The notes under the pieces are model-generated. The model searched no databases. It was not told the origin of the DNA and saw only the letters and a program-made list of their open reading frames with translations. From contig JAHHIJ010000009.1 in the NCBI GenBank assembly GCA_019358985.1, positions 1 through 64,000 of the forward strand: DNA of 64,000 nt. Direction: 5' to 3'. Shown here one piece after another: positions 52,792 to 62,070 of this stretch. Numbering within the stretch: position 1 is the stretch's first letter; each line of letters starts with the position of its first letter. Both the position numbers and the translations under genes were made by a program. Source of the DNA: Tolypothrix brevis GSE-NOS-MK-07-07A (GTDB lineage Bacteria > Cyanobacteriota > Cyanobacteriia > Cyanobacteriales > Nostocaceae).

Positions 52792-53436
52792 ATGACATCC
52801 TATGCAACCTCCTCTGCTAAAGCGGAAATGAGTGAACTTCGGCGTTTGAAAAACTTACTACCACCAGAATTGCAGAGCTGGGTAACGGTTGAAGGCACAA
52901 CTGAGGTTAATCCACCCCTGGTCCGCTGCGAAGAAATTGGCAAAGACCAGGTAGAAATCCAAATTGACCTGGTGAAATGGGACGCGCTCGCAATGGATCA
53001 GCGTAACCTACTTTTTTGGCACGAAGTCGCCCGCGTGCAGAATGACACGATCCCGAAAGATGGATGGGAAATGGCAGCTCTAGCGATTGGCTTAGGAGGT
53101 GCTGTCGGCGAGTTGTGGGTGCAGGATGGATTGCTACTGGTGTTAGCTATGGCTTTGTGTGGCGTTTCTGGCTGGCGATTATATCAAAAGAATAATGGCG
53201 ATAAGCAAATAAGAGAACTGATCGACGCAGATGAAAAAGCGATCGCACTGGCAACTCGTTTTGGTTATAGTCTCCCCAATGCCTACAAAAGTCTCGGTAG
53301 CGCTTTAAAAACCTTGATTGACAGCACTCCCAACAAGCGTCAACGCTCTAAATACGAAGGACGCCTCTCTGCACTCAAACGCAGCGCTAATAAGGCAAAA
53401 GGCAAATCTAAGACTATTGATGATGGGGGAATGTAG
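52792..53436 (+). CDS. DUF3318 family protein
   Basis: The 214-residue protein carries EMSELRRLKNLLPPELQSWV, VDLVKWDALAMDQRNLLFWHEVARVQND-like sequence with HE in a helix, two hydrophobic segments (AALAIGLGGAVGELWVQDGLLLVLAMALCGVSGW) and a basic tail. I recognise the cyanobacterial DUF3318 family. It is probably a membrane protein of two helices. The HExxR pattern looks like a decayed zinc-protease helix, but activity is unproved. Confidence 0.82.
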   Translation: MTSYATSSAKAEMSELRRLKNLLPPELQSWVTVEGTTEVNPPLVRCEEIGKDQVEIQIDLVKWDALAMDQRNLLFWHEVARVQNDTIPKDGWEMAALAIGLGGAVGELWVQDGLLLVLAMALCGVSGWRLYQKNNGDKQIRELIDADEKAIALATRFGYSLPNAYKSLGSALKTLIDSTPNKRQRSKYEGRLSALKRSANKAKGKSKTIDDGGM

Positions 53437-53519
53437 GGGAGACAGGGGACAGGGGGCAGGGAGCAGGGAGCAGGGGGCAAATAATTCTTTTTTCCCAATT
53501 CCCCATTCCCCATTCCCTC

Positions 53520-55085
53520 TTACCGGTAGAGTCGTTTCAACCAAAAGCCACTTAAACCTAGTAGCATTATTCCAACAGTTGCCGTTGGTTCTGGTACTTT
53601 CTTCGATGGTGGAATAAAGTTGCCTAACTCAGCGGCACTGACTTTAAATGAATAAAGGTAGCCAGGAATCAACTTTTGTCCTGTAGGACAGCCTTGGTCG
53701 ATGGGTAGGCGACTAACGCTAGTACCATTGTTGTTACTGCAAATATCGAACTGAGTTGGCTGATCGTCAATTTGCGTCACGCTGTAATCATTATCAGTGC
53801 CAATTAGTAGCGTGTAGGAACCATCTTTAAGTTGGGGACCTATAGCTAGTCCTTCAATTTTTTCTGCGATCTTTGTCCAATCTCCCGGATTATCTGGACT
53901 CAAAGCTTTCGCAATATCCAAAAACAGCGATTTGTTCACGGGATTGACTCCCGCTAGCAAAGTATTAGTATTTGCCAGACTGATACTGCTAACATCAGTT
54001 GCATCCGTTAGGTTAATCTTGTATACACGCTTGCTACCAACGGGCTGTGGTGTTGTGGATGGGTTTTCAGTTAAACCTAGTAGTGCGTCTACCCCAAACC
54101 CGCGATTGTCTCGTTCTACTACCAAAAATTCTTTGTCATTCAAGGCTGTTATTGCACTGATCCCGATATTGCGACCTTGGGAATTTGCGCCAAAATCATC
54201 ATTTGTTCCGGGAATGCGATCGTTAATATCTGCCAAACTTTCTAATTGATAAATGTACTGAGCAGTACTTTCTCCCTTTTTCGTATCAAATTCTACTAAT
54301 CTTATATTGCGACTCCGCCGACCATCCGGGGAACCCTCATTCACCAAGGGGTCTTGCATCAATGTATATAGTTTGCTGCCATCTGGGCTAAGAGTCAACC
54401 CTTCAAATCCTCGGTTATCTTGACGACCGCTGGTGATGGTTGGACGACCATCAACATAGTTAATTGTCCCATCACTTTGTTTGGGAATTATATTTTCTGG
54501 AGTTGCAAATGCCCGGATAAATGAGCCTGTAGGACTAAATTCGTAGACAGAGGGACCATATTCATCAGAGACGTAGAAATTGCCATTAGAAGCGACAGCG
54601 AACCCCTCTGAGTCAAAGCTAAGACCAAGAGTTCCTTTATTGCCATTAGGTAATAAATTAGGCTTCAAACCGTTGAAGTTTTGACCATCCCTGGTGAAAA
54701 GAATAGTCTCCAATACTTTAAAGTTAGCGATCGCTCCCGTTGTTGAGTCAACATCCAAAGAAAATTTCTGTACTCGCGTATTGTAGTCAATTACACCACC
54801 ACCAGGACCGCGATCGCTTAAACCGTAATAAACGTTCTGGTAGCGATCGTAGTAGAGATCCGAGAAAAATCCTAAACGATTAACATTGGCATTGTTTCCC
54901 CCTGAAGGAAATAAATCTATACTTTCACCTGGAATTGTCAGAGTATTAGTCAGAGTCAGACCGTAGGCAGATGTTGTATACCCTGTAACACTAGCTACAC
55001 AGACTATCAACGAACAACTTAATACCGAAAGCCAATGTTTTGCTTTCATCATGGCTAAAACCCAAATAATTACCTTTCTCAGCAT
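53520..55085 (-). CDS. Esterase-like phytase-family protein with PEP-CTERM tail
   Basis: The protein has an N-terminal signal peptide (about residues 18-40: WLSVLSCSLIVCVASVTGYTTSAYG) and a beta-propeller-type exported domain with GLSDRGPGGGVIDYNTRVQKF, NRGFEGLTLSPDGSKLY and VVERDNRGFG. It ends in VPEPTATVGIMLLGLSGFWLKRLYR, a PEP-CTERM sorting signal. The domain is the 'esterase-like activity of phytase' family. The protein is likely exported and processed by exosortase. Met 15 (MKAKHWLSVLS) is a likelier start than Met 1. Confidence 0.85.
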   Translation of the reverse strand: MLRKVIIWVLAMMKAKHWLSVLSCSLIVCVASVTGYTTSAYGLTLTNTLTIPGESIDLFPSGGNNANVNRLGFFSDLYYDRYQNVYYGLSDRGPGGGVIDYNTRVQKFSLDVDSTTGAIANFKVLETILFTRDGQNFNGLKPNLLPNGNKGTLGLSFDSEGFAVASNGNFYVSDEYGPSVYEFSPTGSFIRAFATPENIIPKQSDGTINYVDGRPTITSGRQDNRGFEGLTLSPDGSKLYTLMQDPLVNEGSPDGRRSRNIRLVEFDTKKGESTAQYIYQLESLADINDRIPGTNDDFGANSQGRNIGISAITALNDKEFLVVERDNRGFGVDALLGLTENPSTTPQPVGSKRVYKINLTDATDVSSISLANTNTLLAGVNPVNKSLFLDIAKALSPDNPGDWTKIAEKIEGLAIGPQLKDGSYTLLIGTDNDYSVTQIDDQPTQFDICSNNNGTSVSRLPIDQGCPTGQKLIPGYLYSFKVSAAELGNFIPPSKKVPEPTATVGIMLLGLSGFWLKRLYR

Positions 55086-55822
55086 CTGACTTCCGTATTA
55101 AGAACAGGTTAACCGTCAAAGTATGTACTGATTTTTACGCAATAAATTCATCAACTTTATTTTTTGCTTGATGATAGCTTTACAAAATTTTTTGCTGTGG
55201 CTATGTCCGAAAGTCTCCAAATATACAGTTAAACCAGTGCTGGAGCGGATTTGAGGGAAAAATTATCTGAAAAATAAGGCATGATGAAGTGGTTCGCCCC
55301 CAGTCAGGCTAATGCTATCGTGTAGACAAGGTAGATTTTGCCGCTCAACCCATTCTATTAATATGGGTAGTGAGATAGGATTCGAGTGAATTTAAAAATT
55401 ACGTAATCCAGGCGGGAGCTCTATCCTAAAAATCGAGGGTGCATCCCAAGTGTGAGCGATATCACAAAAGTGACAGCGCAAATCACAAAGAGCAAACCGA
55501 ATAAAAATGTGACGTGTTCCCACATTTAGTCCTTCTCTTTGAATGGCAACAAATGACCTCCACCAGGCGTGCAGTTGGTGTAACAGTATTAGTAGTCATT
55601 CGATGATAGCAACGCCTACTCGTGGCGCTGACACAACAACAAGGATGTTTTTTAGCTTCTTGTTAAGTAGTGAATCGTCGCAGACGATATTCAGTTTCAC
55701 ACTTCTCCTACTAGCAATTAACTTTAATTCTTATTGGTTAAACACAATAGTTAAGTTATTTGCTCTTGAGAAAACAGCGTTTGGCAGATTACATTTATAA
55801 GGCAACGAAAGTGCAGAGCTTC
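55086..55822. other. Spacer upstream of the STAS-sugar transferase gene
   Basis: An 85-codon frame at 55543 has no family features. The region includes the CRP site at 55451-55466 and a second looser half-site pair ('gtgacagcgcaaatcac', about 55470-55486). The promoter and a long 5' leader of the sugar transferase gene are probably here. Confidence 0.5.
55451..55466 (+). promoter_or_regulatory. Perfect CRP/SyCRP1-type site
   Basis: TGTGAGCGATATCACA matches the cAMP-receptor consensus TGTGA-N6-TCACA exactly. In cyanobacteria SyCRP1/AnCrpA proteins recognise this motif. It is 357 bases before the STAS-sugar transferase start, so it may act on a distal promoter. Confidence 0.7.
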
Positions 55823-56818
55823 ATGACTAGCCAACCCAAAGAGGTAGATTTTCTGGTTACTTCCCTAAACGACACGGCTATAGTGCAGATACCCGTACGG
55901 TTGACCGTGGTTGAGGCTGTAACCTTTAAGCAAACCTGCCAAGAGTTAATCGAGGTAAATTCCCATCCCAAGCAAATAATTATTGACTTCCATCAAACTA
56001 CTTTTATGGACAGTAGTGGCTTAGGTTCTCTCGTCAATAATTTGAAAACCGCTCAGGAAAAAGGAATCGCTCTTACACTGCAAAACGTTACCCCTCAGGT
56101 AATGGCAGTGCTAAACCTCACAGGACTGGATCAGGTTTTTTCCATTGAGTCTCTTGGAGACACACCCCCAAGAGAACCCCAAAAGTTGGGTGAGCAGTTA
56201 CCGACTACTCATCCGAGCGTGCGCTCTTGGATGAAACGAGTTATAGATATTATCGGGTCATTGGTAGGTTTGGTAATTACGGCAGTTTTATTTATTCCCA
56301 TAGCAGGAGCAATTCAAATCAACGATCCCGGTCCAATTTTCTTTAAGCAAACTCGCTGTGCTTGGATGGGTAAACGTTTTCAGATTTGGAAATTCCGCTC
56401 GATGTGTGTCGATGCAGAAGCGAAGAAAGCTCAAGTCAAAAACCAAGTCGAAGGTGCTTTCTTTAAGAATGACAACGACCCAAGAATTACACGGGTAGGA
56501 CGCTTTTTACGACGAACCAGTTTGGATGAACTCCCCCAATTTTGGAACGTCTTAATCGGAGAAATGAGTTTAGTTGGCACCAGACCACCCACACCTGATG
56601 AGGTGGAACGCTATGAAGTACCGGAGTGGCAACGTTTGGATGTTAAACCCGGTATGACAGGAGAATGGCAAGTAAATGGACGCTCTGCTGTACGTAGTTT
56701 TGAGGATGTAATTCGCTTAGATTTGCAGTATCAAAAAAACTGGAGCTTAGTGTACGATTTAAAACTGATTTTCAAAACGGTAGCCGTCCTGTTTAATAGA
56801 AATAGCGGTGCTGTTTAG
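55823..56818 (+). CDS. STAS domain fused to a bacterial sugar transferase
   Basis: From Met 55823 the first about 105 residues form a STAS domain (TAIVQIPVRLTVVEAVTFKQTC, IIIDFHQTTFMDSSGLGSLVNNLKTAQ, where DSSGLG holds the phosphorylatable Ser). A membrane helix follows (VRSWMKRVIDIIGSLVGLVITAVLFIPI), then the undecaprenyl-phosphate sugar-1-phosphate transferase catalytic part: NDPGPIFFKQTRCAWMGKRFQIWKFRSM, DPRITRVGRFLRRTSLDELPQFWNVLIGEMSLVGTRP, VKPGMTGEWQVNGR. It begins exopolysaccharide repeat-unit assembly, perhaps under anti-sigma-antagonist-like control. The TTG at 55760 is a less likely start. Confidence 0.92.
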   Translation: MTSQPKEVDFLVTSLNDTAIVQIPVRLTVVEAVTFKQTCQELIEVNSHPKQIIIDFHQTTFMDSSGLGSLVNNLKTAQEKGIALTLQNVTPQVMAVLNLTGLDQVFSIESLGDTPPREPQKLGEQLPTTHPSVRSWMKRVIDIIGSLVGLVITAVLFIPIAGAIQINDPGPIFFKQTRCAWMGKRFQIWKFRSMCVDAEAKKAQVKNQVEGAFFKNDNDPRITRVGRFLRRTSLDELPQFWNVLIGEMSLVGTRPPTPDEVERYEVPEWQRLDVKPGMTGEWQVNGRSAVRSFEDVIRLDLQYQKNWSLVYDLKLIFKTVAVLFNRNSGAV

Positions 56819-57613
56819 CTTGCTTAAAATCAAAAAAGGGGCAAGGGAAATTTTAATTAAAACACGCAAGTGTCCTACCCTTGTCTCTTTAATCTAGAGC
56901 AATATGACTTTTGACTTGAAGAACATCATCCCTTGATTAAATTCGGTAAAAACCGAAGACAACAGAGCTGTTCTTTAATGCATACAAAACAGGGCATGTT
57001 CTGAATCCCGGTTTCTTTGAGAAACCGGGATTCACGTTTTTAACCGTATAAAGCAATACTTTTAAGTCTGCTCGGACGAGCGTATAAACGCGAAATTTCG
57101 CGTCTCTACATGCCGAAATCAATCCCAAAAATCCTTAACACCAAGCGTATTGCCCTATAAACGCAATTTGCCACAAGAAATATTTTAAAAGCTATTTTAG
57201 TATATTTAATAAAAATTTTGTAACCATAGGAATACGTAGCTTGTCGATAGACATCACCTTCATACTCCCAGTAGTCTTTTTGAAAAAACCCCTAAGGATT
57301 AAGCAACAGAACCCGCAAAGCGATGGTTTGTATGTTGTCAATATGTCCTGTTAAACTAATAATCAGAGGGTTTTTACGTAAACGAATAATAAAAAAATAT
57401 ACTCAGAAAATTAATCAAATAGTAAAAAATATATCGTTTACTAACTCAGTACATGATATCAAATTTTACTCAATCTTCAACGAATAATCACTGACATTAA
57501 GTAATTTTAAAGCCAAAATGAAAACATAAGTGCTGCGCTTGTGCGGAATGATTTTGCTAGCAAGTGTTGTCATTCATTAAACAAAAAACTGGGGTCATTC
57601 TGAATAATTTTTT
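56819..57613. other. Spacer with hairpin repeats between the polysaccharide genes
   Basis: AATCCCGGTTTC-TTTGA-GAAACCGGGATT (57004-57032) is a perfect 12-bp hairpin. Near 57085-57110 is the 'gcgaaatttcgcgtctctac' REP family. 'cttaacaccaag' at about 57134 recurs at 12539. From 57180 to 57600 the DNA is AT-rich with no ORF. Confidence 0.5.
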
Positions 57614-58885
57614 ATGCGAATTTTAATTTACTCTTACAACTACTATCCAGAACCAATTGGTATTGCCCCGTTAATGACTGAATTAGCAGAAGGACTAGTC
57701 AAACGCGGGCACCAAGTCCGCGTAGTCACTGCTATGCCTAACTACCCTGAACGTGAAATATACGAAGGCTATCGGGGCAAGTTATATACAAATGAATATA
57801 AAAATGGCGTTCAAATCCAACGCAGTTATGTTTGGATTCGTCCCCAACCCAACTTACTAGATAGAGTGTTGCTAGATGCTAGCTTCGTTGTCTCCAGTTT
57901 TTTGCCTGCACTCTTTGGCTGGCGTCCAGATGTAATTCTCTCCACATCACCATCTTTACCGGTTTGCATCCCAACTGCCCTTTTAGGATGGCTACATGAT
58001 TGCCCGGTAGTGTTAAATCTTCAAGATATATTACCAGAAGCCGCTGTTCACGTCGGTTTACTTAAAAATAAATTTCTCATCCGGGTTTTTGCCACTTTAG
58101 AAAAATTTGCTTACCGCACTGCAACAAAAATTAGCGTTATCGCGGATGGATTTGTAGACAATTTGCGCTCTAAAGGTGTAGCTGCTAACAAAATTGTGCA
58201 AATTCCTAACTGGGTTGATGTTAATTTTATCCGCCCTTTGCCTAAAGAAAATAATCCTTTTCGTGCCACACACAACCTAGATGGCAAATTTGTCGTGCTG
58301 TATTCTGGAAATATTGCCCTGACTCAAGGCTTAGAAACTGTTGTGAAAGCTGCTGCGAGTTTGCGCGATGTTCCAGATATTGCTTTTGTGATTGTGGGTG
58401 AGGCAAAAGGTTTGCAGCGATTGCAAAAAGAATGTCAAGATATCGGTGCAGATAATGTTTTGCTACTACCTTTTCAACCCCGCAAAAAGCTGCCAGAAAT
58501 GTTAGCTGCTGCTGATGTCGGTTTGGTGGTGCAAAAGAAAAATGTTATATCCTTCAATATGCCATCAAAAATTCAAGTGCTACTTGCCAGCGGTCGGGCG
58601 TTAGTCGCATCTGTACCTGATAATGGTACAGCAGCAAGAGCCATCAAACAAAGCGGCGGGGGTGTTGTCGTGACTCCAGAAGACTCCCAAGCTTTAGCAG
58701 CGGCAGTTTTAGATTTGTACCAACATCCAGAAAAAGTTAAAACTCTCGGTTATAACAGTCGCCAATTTGCGATTGAGCAATATTCCTTTGACCAAGCCTT
58801 AAATAATTATGAGTCGTTGTGTTACTCAGTTAAGGCACAGACTCCAGTTCTTGAGTCTACGGTAGTGTCAAAACAGCAAGTGTAA
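57614..58885 (+). CDS. WcaI-type glycosyltransferase, family 4
   Basis: The 423-residue protein has a GT-B fold: MRILIYSYNYYPEPIGIAPLMTELAEGLVKRGHQVRVVTAMPNYPE is the WcaI/colanic-acid-type N-terminus. The C-terminal nucleotide-sugar site has VVLYSGNIALTQGLETVVKAA and FNMPSKIQVLLASGRALVASV. It transfers a sugar to a lipid-linked polysaccharide intermediate. The position after the STAS-sugar transferase on the same strand suggests shared exopolysaccharide assembly, although 795 bases separate them. Confidence 0.9.
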   Translation: MRILIYSYNYYPEPIGIAPLMTELAEGLVKRGHQVRVVTAMPNYPEREIYEGYRGKLYTNEYKNGVQIQRSYVWIRPQPNLLDRVLLDASFVVSSFLPALFGWRPDVILSTSPSLPVCIPTALLGWLHDCPVVLNLQDILPEAAVHVGLLKNKFLIRVFATLEKFAYRTATKISVIADGFVDNLRSKGVAANKIVQIPNWVDVNFIRPLPKENNPFRATHNLDGKFVVLYSGNIALTQGLETVVKAAASLRDVPDIAFVIVGEAKGLQRLQKECQDIGADNVLLLPFQPRKKLPEMLAAADVGLVVQKKNVISFNMPSKIQVLLASGRALVASVPDNGTAARAIKQSGGGVVVTPEDSQALAAAVLDLYQHPEKVKTLGYNSRQFAIEQYSFDQALNNYESLCYSVKAQTPVLESTVVSKQQV

Positions 58886-58962
58886 TCTACAAGTACCTGG
58901 CGATTAAAATCGTGACTACACAGACAGAGCTTACCCCCTGGCTGAAACCTTTTGATCAGATT

Positions 58963-58997
58963 AGCAGGAGCTAGTTTCAAACTATCTCCTGCTTTTG
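58963..58997 (+). terminator. Rho-independent terminator of the glycosyltransferase gene
   Basis: AGCAGGAG(c)TAG pairs with CTA(t)CTCCTGCT around TTTCAAA, followed by TTTT. It is a long, nearly perfect stem 78 bases after the stop. Confidence 0.88.
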
Positions 58998-59111
58998 GCT
59001 GTTTAAATGTGTAAAATATAAATTATGTATTGCAAAAAGTTAGGCGATCGCTCAGTTAAACCAATTCAAAGTTATAAGTAAGTGGATATAATTAAACATA
59101 AAATTTATTTC

Positions 59112-59172
59112 TTTGTAGTGAGCGGTAAACCGCTCACTACAAAGGCTTTCAAGGGCTGAAGCCCTTACTACA
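59112..59172. repeat. Two adjacent hairpins of the GTAGTGAGCGG family
   Basis: TTTGTAGTGAGCGGT-AA-ACCGCTCACTACAAA is a perfect 15-bp stem (59112-59143). 'aagggctgaagccctt' (about 59153-59168) follows. They fill the spacer before yqeK. Confidence 0.8.
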
Positions 59173-59267
59173 AGGAGCTATTTACCTGAGTTAAAATAAA
59201 ATATAAATTTTTCATTCACGTCTTTGCGATTTTTTGCCAAAAGCCTCAATTTGTGGTATTAGCTATT

Positions 59268-59909
59268 ATGCGCGAACAAGTCCTCGCCTGGTTAGCAGAA
59301 AATGTGCCTCCTTCTAGAGTCAACCATATTCTCAGGGTTGAGCAGATGGCAACCGAGTTAGCTGTTCATTATCAACAAGATGTAACAAAAGCTGCTACAT
59401 CAGGGTTGATGCACGATTTGGCAAAATATTTTCCGCCACCAAAACTCTTGGAAATGGCACGTAAAGAAGGTTTGGAGGTTGATGAAGTGATGGAAGCCGC
59501 CCCCCATCTGTTACATGCAGACGTAAGTGCTATTATTGCTAGAGATACATTTGGCGTAGAAGATGAAGAAGTATTACAAGCGATCGCCAATCACACTTTA
59601 GGTAGACCAAGTATGAGTCTCCTAAGTTGTATCGTGTTTTTAGCAGACAGTCTGGAACCAGGACGCGGCGATACCCCAGAATTAGAAAATTTACGAGTTA
59701 TTAGCCGAGAAAATATAGACCGGGCTGTTTGGAAAAGTAGCGATTATTCTTTAAAATTCTTAATTGAAAGTCATTGCTTGATTCATCCTCGCACGATCGC
59801 TACCCGCAATTGGTTCTTGCAAAAATCGAAAAGCAAACCACAATCCGTTCCTTTGTCAGCTTCGGCTGATGGGAACTTCATCACACGAACTATCAACGCA
59901 ACTTCATAG
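59268..59909 (+). CDS. yqeK: YqeK, symmetrical Ap4A hydrolase (HD domain)
   Basis: This HD-domain metalloenzyme hydrolyses diadenosine tetraphosphate to two ADP. It shows the motif order H (RVNHILRVEQMA), HD (GLMHDLAKYF), H (PHLLHADVSAIIA), H (AIANHTLGRPSMS) and D (FLADSLEPGR). Met 59268 is chosen; the GTG at 59253 adds only VLAI. The C-terminus has a basic extension. The usual neighbour rsfS follows 120 bases later on the same strand. Confidence 0.92.
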   Translation: MREQVLAWLAENVPPSRVNHILRVEQMATELAVHYQQDVTKAATSGLMHDLAKYFPPPKLLEMARKEGLEVDEVMEAAPHLLHADVSAIIARDTFGVEDEEVLQAIANHTLGRPSMSLLSCIVFLADSLEPGRGDTPELENLRVISRENIDRAVWKSSDYSLKFLIESHCLIHPRTIATRNWFLQKSKSKPQSVPLSASADGNFITRTINATS

Positions 59910-60029
59910 ACATCGATTTTTTGTTAGTATTCAAAAAAAACCAGTTCGCACGTTTACAATTCCATTAATTTTCATTAATTAAGAATTGTAAAAAATAGTT
60001 GCAAAAAAACAGAAAGCACCTGAGGTTTA

Positions 60030-60488
60030 ATGTCTGATTATTTCCAAGGAATTCCATTACAATCTGTATTTTTAACCAAGAAAGCGGTAGAAAGCTCATC
60101 AACTGACGACCAGATGAGCAGAAAGTTAGCGGAAACTATCGTTGAAGCAGCATCAGATCGCAAAGCAGGTGATATTGTACTGCTTCATGTAGCAGAAGTA
60201 TGTTACTTGGCGGATTACTTTGTGATGATGACTGGTTATTCAAGGGTACAAGTAAGAGCGATCGCCGACGCAATAGAAGAAAAAGTAAAAACAGAGTTCC
60301 AACGAAATCCCTTGCGTACAGCAGGAAAAGCTGAGGGAAGTTGGGTTTTGCACGACTACGGCGACATAATCGTTCATGTGATGATGCCGAAAGAACGAGA
60401 ATTTTATAATTTAGAAGCGTTTTGGGGTCATGCAGAACGAATAGAGTATCCAAAACCGGATGAGGGTAGGGGTAACGAATATGATTAA
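60030..60488 (+). CDS. rsfS: Ribosome silencing factor RsfS
   Basis: RsfS (RsfA/Iojap) binds uL14 on the large subunit and blocks subunit joining in starvation. The 152-residue protein has DIVLLHVAEVCYLADYFVMMTGYSRVQVRAIADAIE, the RTAGKAEGSWVLHDYGDIIVHVM core and EREFYNLEAFWGHAERIEY. The first about 40 residues are a cyanobacteria-typical leader. It overlaps the CGLD27 gene by eight bases. Confidence 0.95.
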   Translation: MSDYFQGIPLQSVFLTKKAVESSSTDDQMSRKLAETIVEAASDRKAGDIVLLHVAEVCYLADYFVMMTGYSRVQVRAIADAIEEKVKTEFQRNPLRTAGKAEGSWVLHDYGDIIVHVMMPKEREFYNLEAFWGHAERIEYPKPDEGRGNEYD

Positions 60489-60981
60489 TTCCTCAGTTTC
60501 CAATTGCCCAGTTCCTAGTGAACAGCAACCGCTAAATGAATATGAAGAATTAAAAATTTCTTGGCTATTTCGTGATTGCACCTTAAGTTGGCGTGATTAT
60601 ATCATAAAAATGGTTTGGATTTGGGGTTTATCTTGGGTGGTGGCAGCACCAGTTGCAGCCGCAAGTTTTACGCCAAATAAATATATTGCTCAGTTTCTGC
60701 TGTGTGGAGCTGGGGGAGCGAGTGTAGGGGTAATTCTGGGATTAACAAGGCTGTATTTAGGCTGGTCTTATGTACGCGATCGCCTTTTCAGTCCAGTAAT
60801 ATTTTATGAAGAATCAGGCTGGTACGACGGTCAAACTTGGACAAAACCCGAATCCGTCCTCATGCGCGATCGCTTAATCGTCAGCTATGAAATCAAACCA
60901 ATTATCCGTCGCTTACAAATAACGAGTCTTTGCTTGGCGGGATTGTTAGTTGCTGGTACGATAATTTGGCACTTACTTTAA
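60481..60981 (+). CDS. CGLD27/Ycf36 family membrane protein
   Basis: The 166-residue protein begins MINSSVSNCPVPSEQQPLNEYEELK and has two membrane segments (WIWGLSWVVAAPVAAASF with FLLCGAGGASVGVILGLTRL), a conserved FYEESGWYDGQTWTKPESVLMRDRLI block and a last membrane helix. This is the DUF1230 family, named CGLD27 in green plants and Ycf36 in plastids. Its mutant phenotype in algae relates to iron supply and photosynthesis; the activity is unknown. ATG 60481, within the rsfS end, is preferred to the upstream ATG at 60460. Confidence 0.9.
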   Translation: MINSSVSNCPVPSEQQPLNEYEELKISWLFRDCTLSWRDYIIKMVWIWGLSWVVAAPVAAASFTPNKYIAQFLLCGAGGASVGVILGLTRLYLGWSYVRDRLFSPVIFYEESGWYDGQTWTKPESVLMRDRLIVSYEIKPIIRRLQITSLCLAGLLVAGTIIWHLL

Positions 60982-61075
60982 ATAGTCACAAGTATAGCAG
61001 TCAATCAACTCTTGACTATGGAATGCGTGACTCTGGATTTTTGACAAAGGACAAAACCATGATATATTCTCACCC

Positions 61076-62029
61076 ATGACAAGGGGAAAACGAACTCAAG
61101 CGGCAGCACTAGAAGTTAGGTTGCTGCGGGAAGGCATTATTGAATCGAGGCACATAGTCCAAGCTGTTGTCTGCGATGAACGGGGACGGGTTCTATCCGT
61201 TGCGGGAAACGCTGAAACTGCTACTTTTGTGCGTTCAGCCCTCAAACCATTTCAGGCACTGGCAGTTACCAGCGGAGGTACACTGGAACGTTATGATTTG
61301 AGCGATCGCGACTTAGCAATTATCGTATCTTCTCACAAAGGTACAATCGAGCAGGTACGACAAGTATTTAATATACTTTGGCGTGCCGATCTCGATCCAA
61401 GCGCACTTCAATGTCCGATTCCAGAAGGAAAAAAAAGTAGTTTGGAATACAACTGCTCTGGGAAACATGCGGGAATGTTAGCCGTTTGTCAACAGCGCCA
61501 TTTTCCTTTAAATAACTACTTGGAACGCAAACACCCCATCCAGCAATTGATTGTCAGCAAAGTAGCAGAATTGCTACGAATGCCGGCAGAAGAATTTATC
61601 AGCGCTCGTGATGATTGTGGTGTACCTACTTATTTCATGCAACTTACTCAAATAGCGTCTTTATATGCTCTGCTAGGCTCTGGTAATAACTTGGATATGG
61701 AGCGCATTGTCCGTGCCATGACTCATCATCCCAATTTGGTCGCAGGAGAGGGAGAATTTGATACAGAACTAATGCGCTTGGCTCCAGGAGAATTGGTAAG
61801 TAAATCCGGCGCCGAAGGAGTGCAGTGCATTTCTCGGCTTGGTGAAGGCATGGGATTGGCAATTAAAGTCATAGATGGAGCAAAGCGAGCAAAACACGCT
61901 GTTGCCATTCACGTACTTCAGCAGATGGGCTGGATTAACCCCAGCGTCGCTCAAAGCCTGTCAGAAAAGTTTATGAGCTTCGGTAAATACAAGCGTTTAG
62001 AAGTTGTTGGAGAATTATCACTTTTGTAG
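61076..62029 (+). CDS. Asparaginase (L-asparaginase II-like, PF06089 type)
   Basis: The 317-residue protein has LLREGIIESRHIVQAVVCDERGRVLSVAG, RSALKPFQALAV, SSHKGTIEQV, YNCSGKHAGMLAVCQ, the SARDDCGVPTYFMQL motif and MTHHPNLVAGEGEFDTELM. These residues are shared with the thermolabile Rhizobium-type asparaginase fold. It should hydrolyse L-asparagine to aspartate and ammonia in the cytoplasm. It follows CGLD27 by 95 bases on the same strand. Confidence 0.9.
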   Translation: MTRGKRTQAAALEVRLLREGIIESRHIVQAVVCDERGRVLSVAGNAETATFVRSALKPFQALAVTSGGTLERYDLSDRDLAIIVSSHKGTIEQVRQVFNILWRADLDPSALQCPIPEGKKSSLEYNCSGKHAGMLAVCQQRHFPLNNYLERKHPIQQLIVSKVAELLRMPAEEFISARDDCGVPTYFMQLTQIASLYALLGSGNNLDMERIVRAMTHHPNLVAGEGEFDTELMRLAPGELVSKSGAEGVQCISRLGEGMGLAIKVIDGAKRAKHAVAIHVLQQMGWINPSVAQSLSEKFMSFGKYKRLEVVGELSLL

Positions 62030-62070
62030 TTGCCAAATTTAAAAGCTTGGGTTATATTAAATAAAGACGA

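Noticed and set aside
55543-55800. 85-codon ORF upstream of the sugar transferase
   Set aside because: Low-complexity Ser/Thr/Phe-rich translation without recognised features. It overlaps the likely leader.
57004-57032. Terminator of the STAS-sugar transferase gene
   Set aside because: The hairpin is strong but about 190 bases from the stop and lacks a T-run directly after it. It fits a dispersed repeat better.
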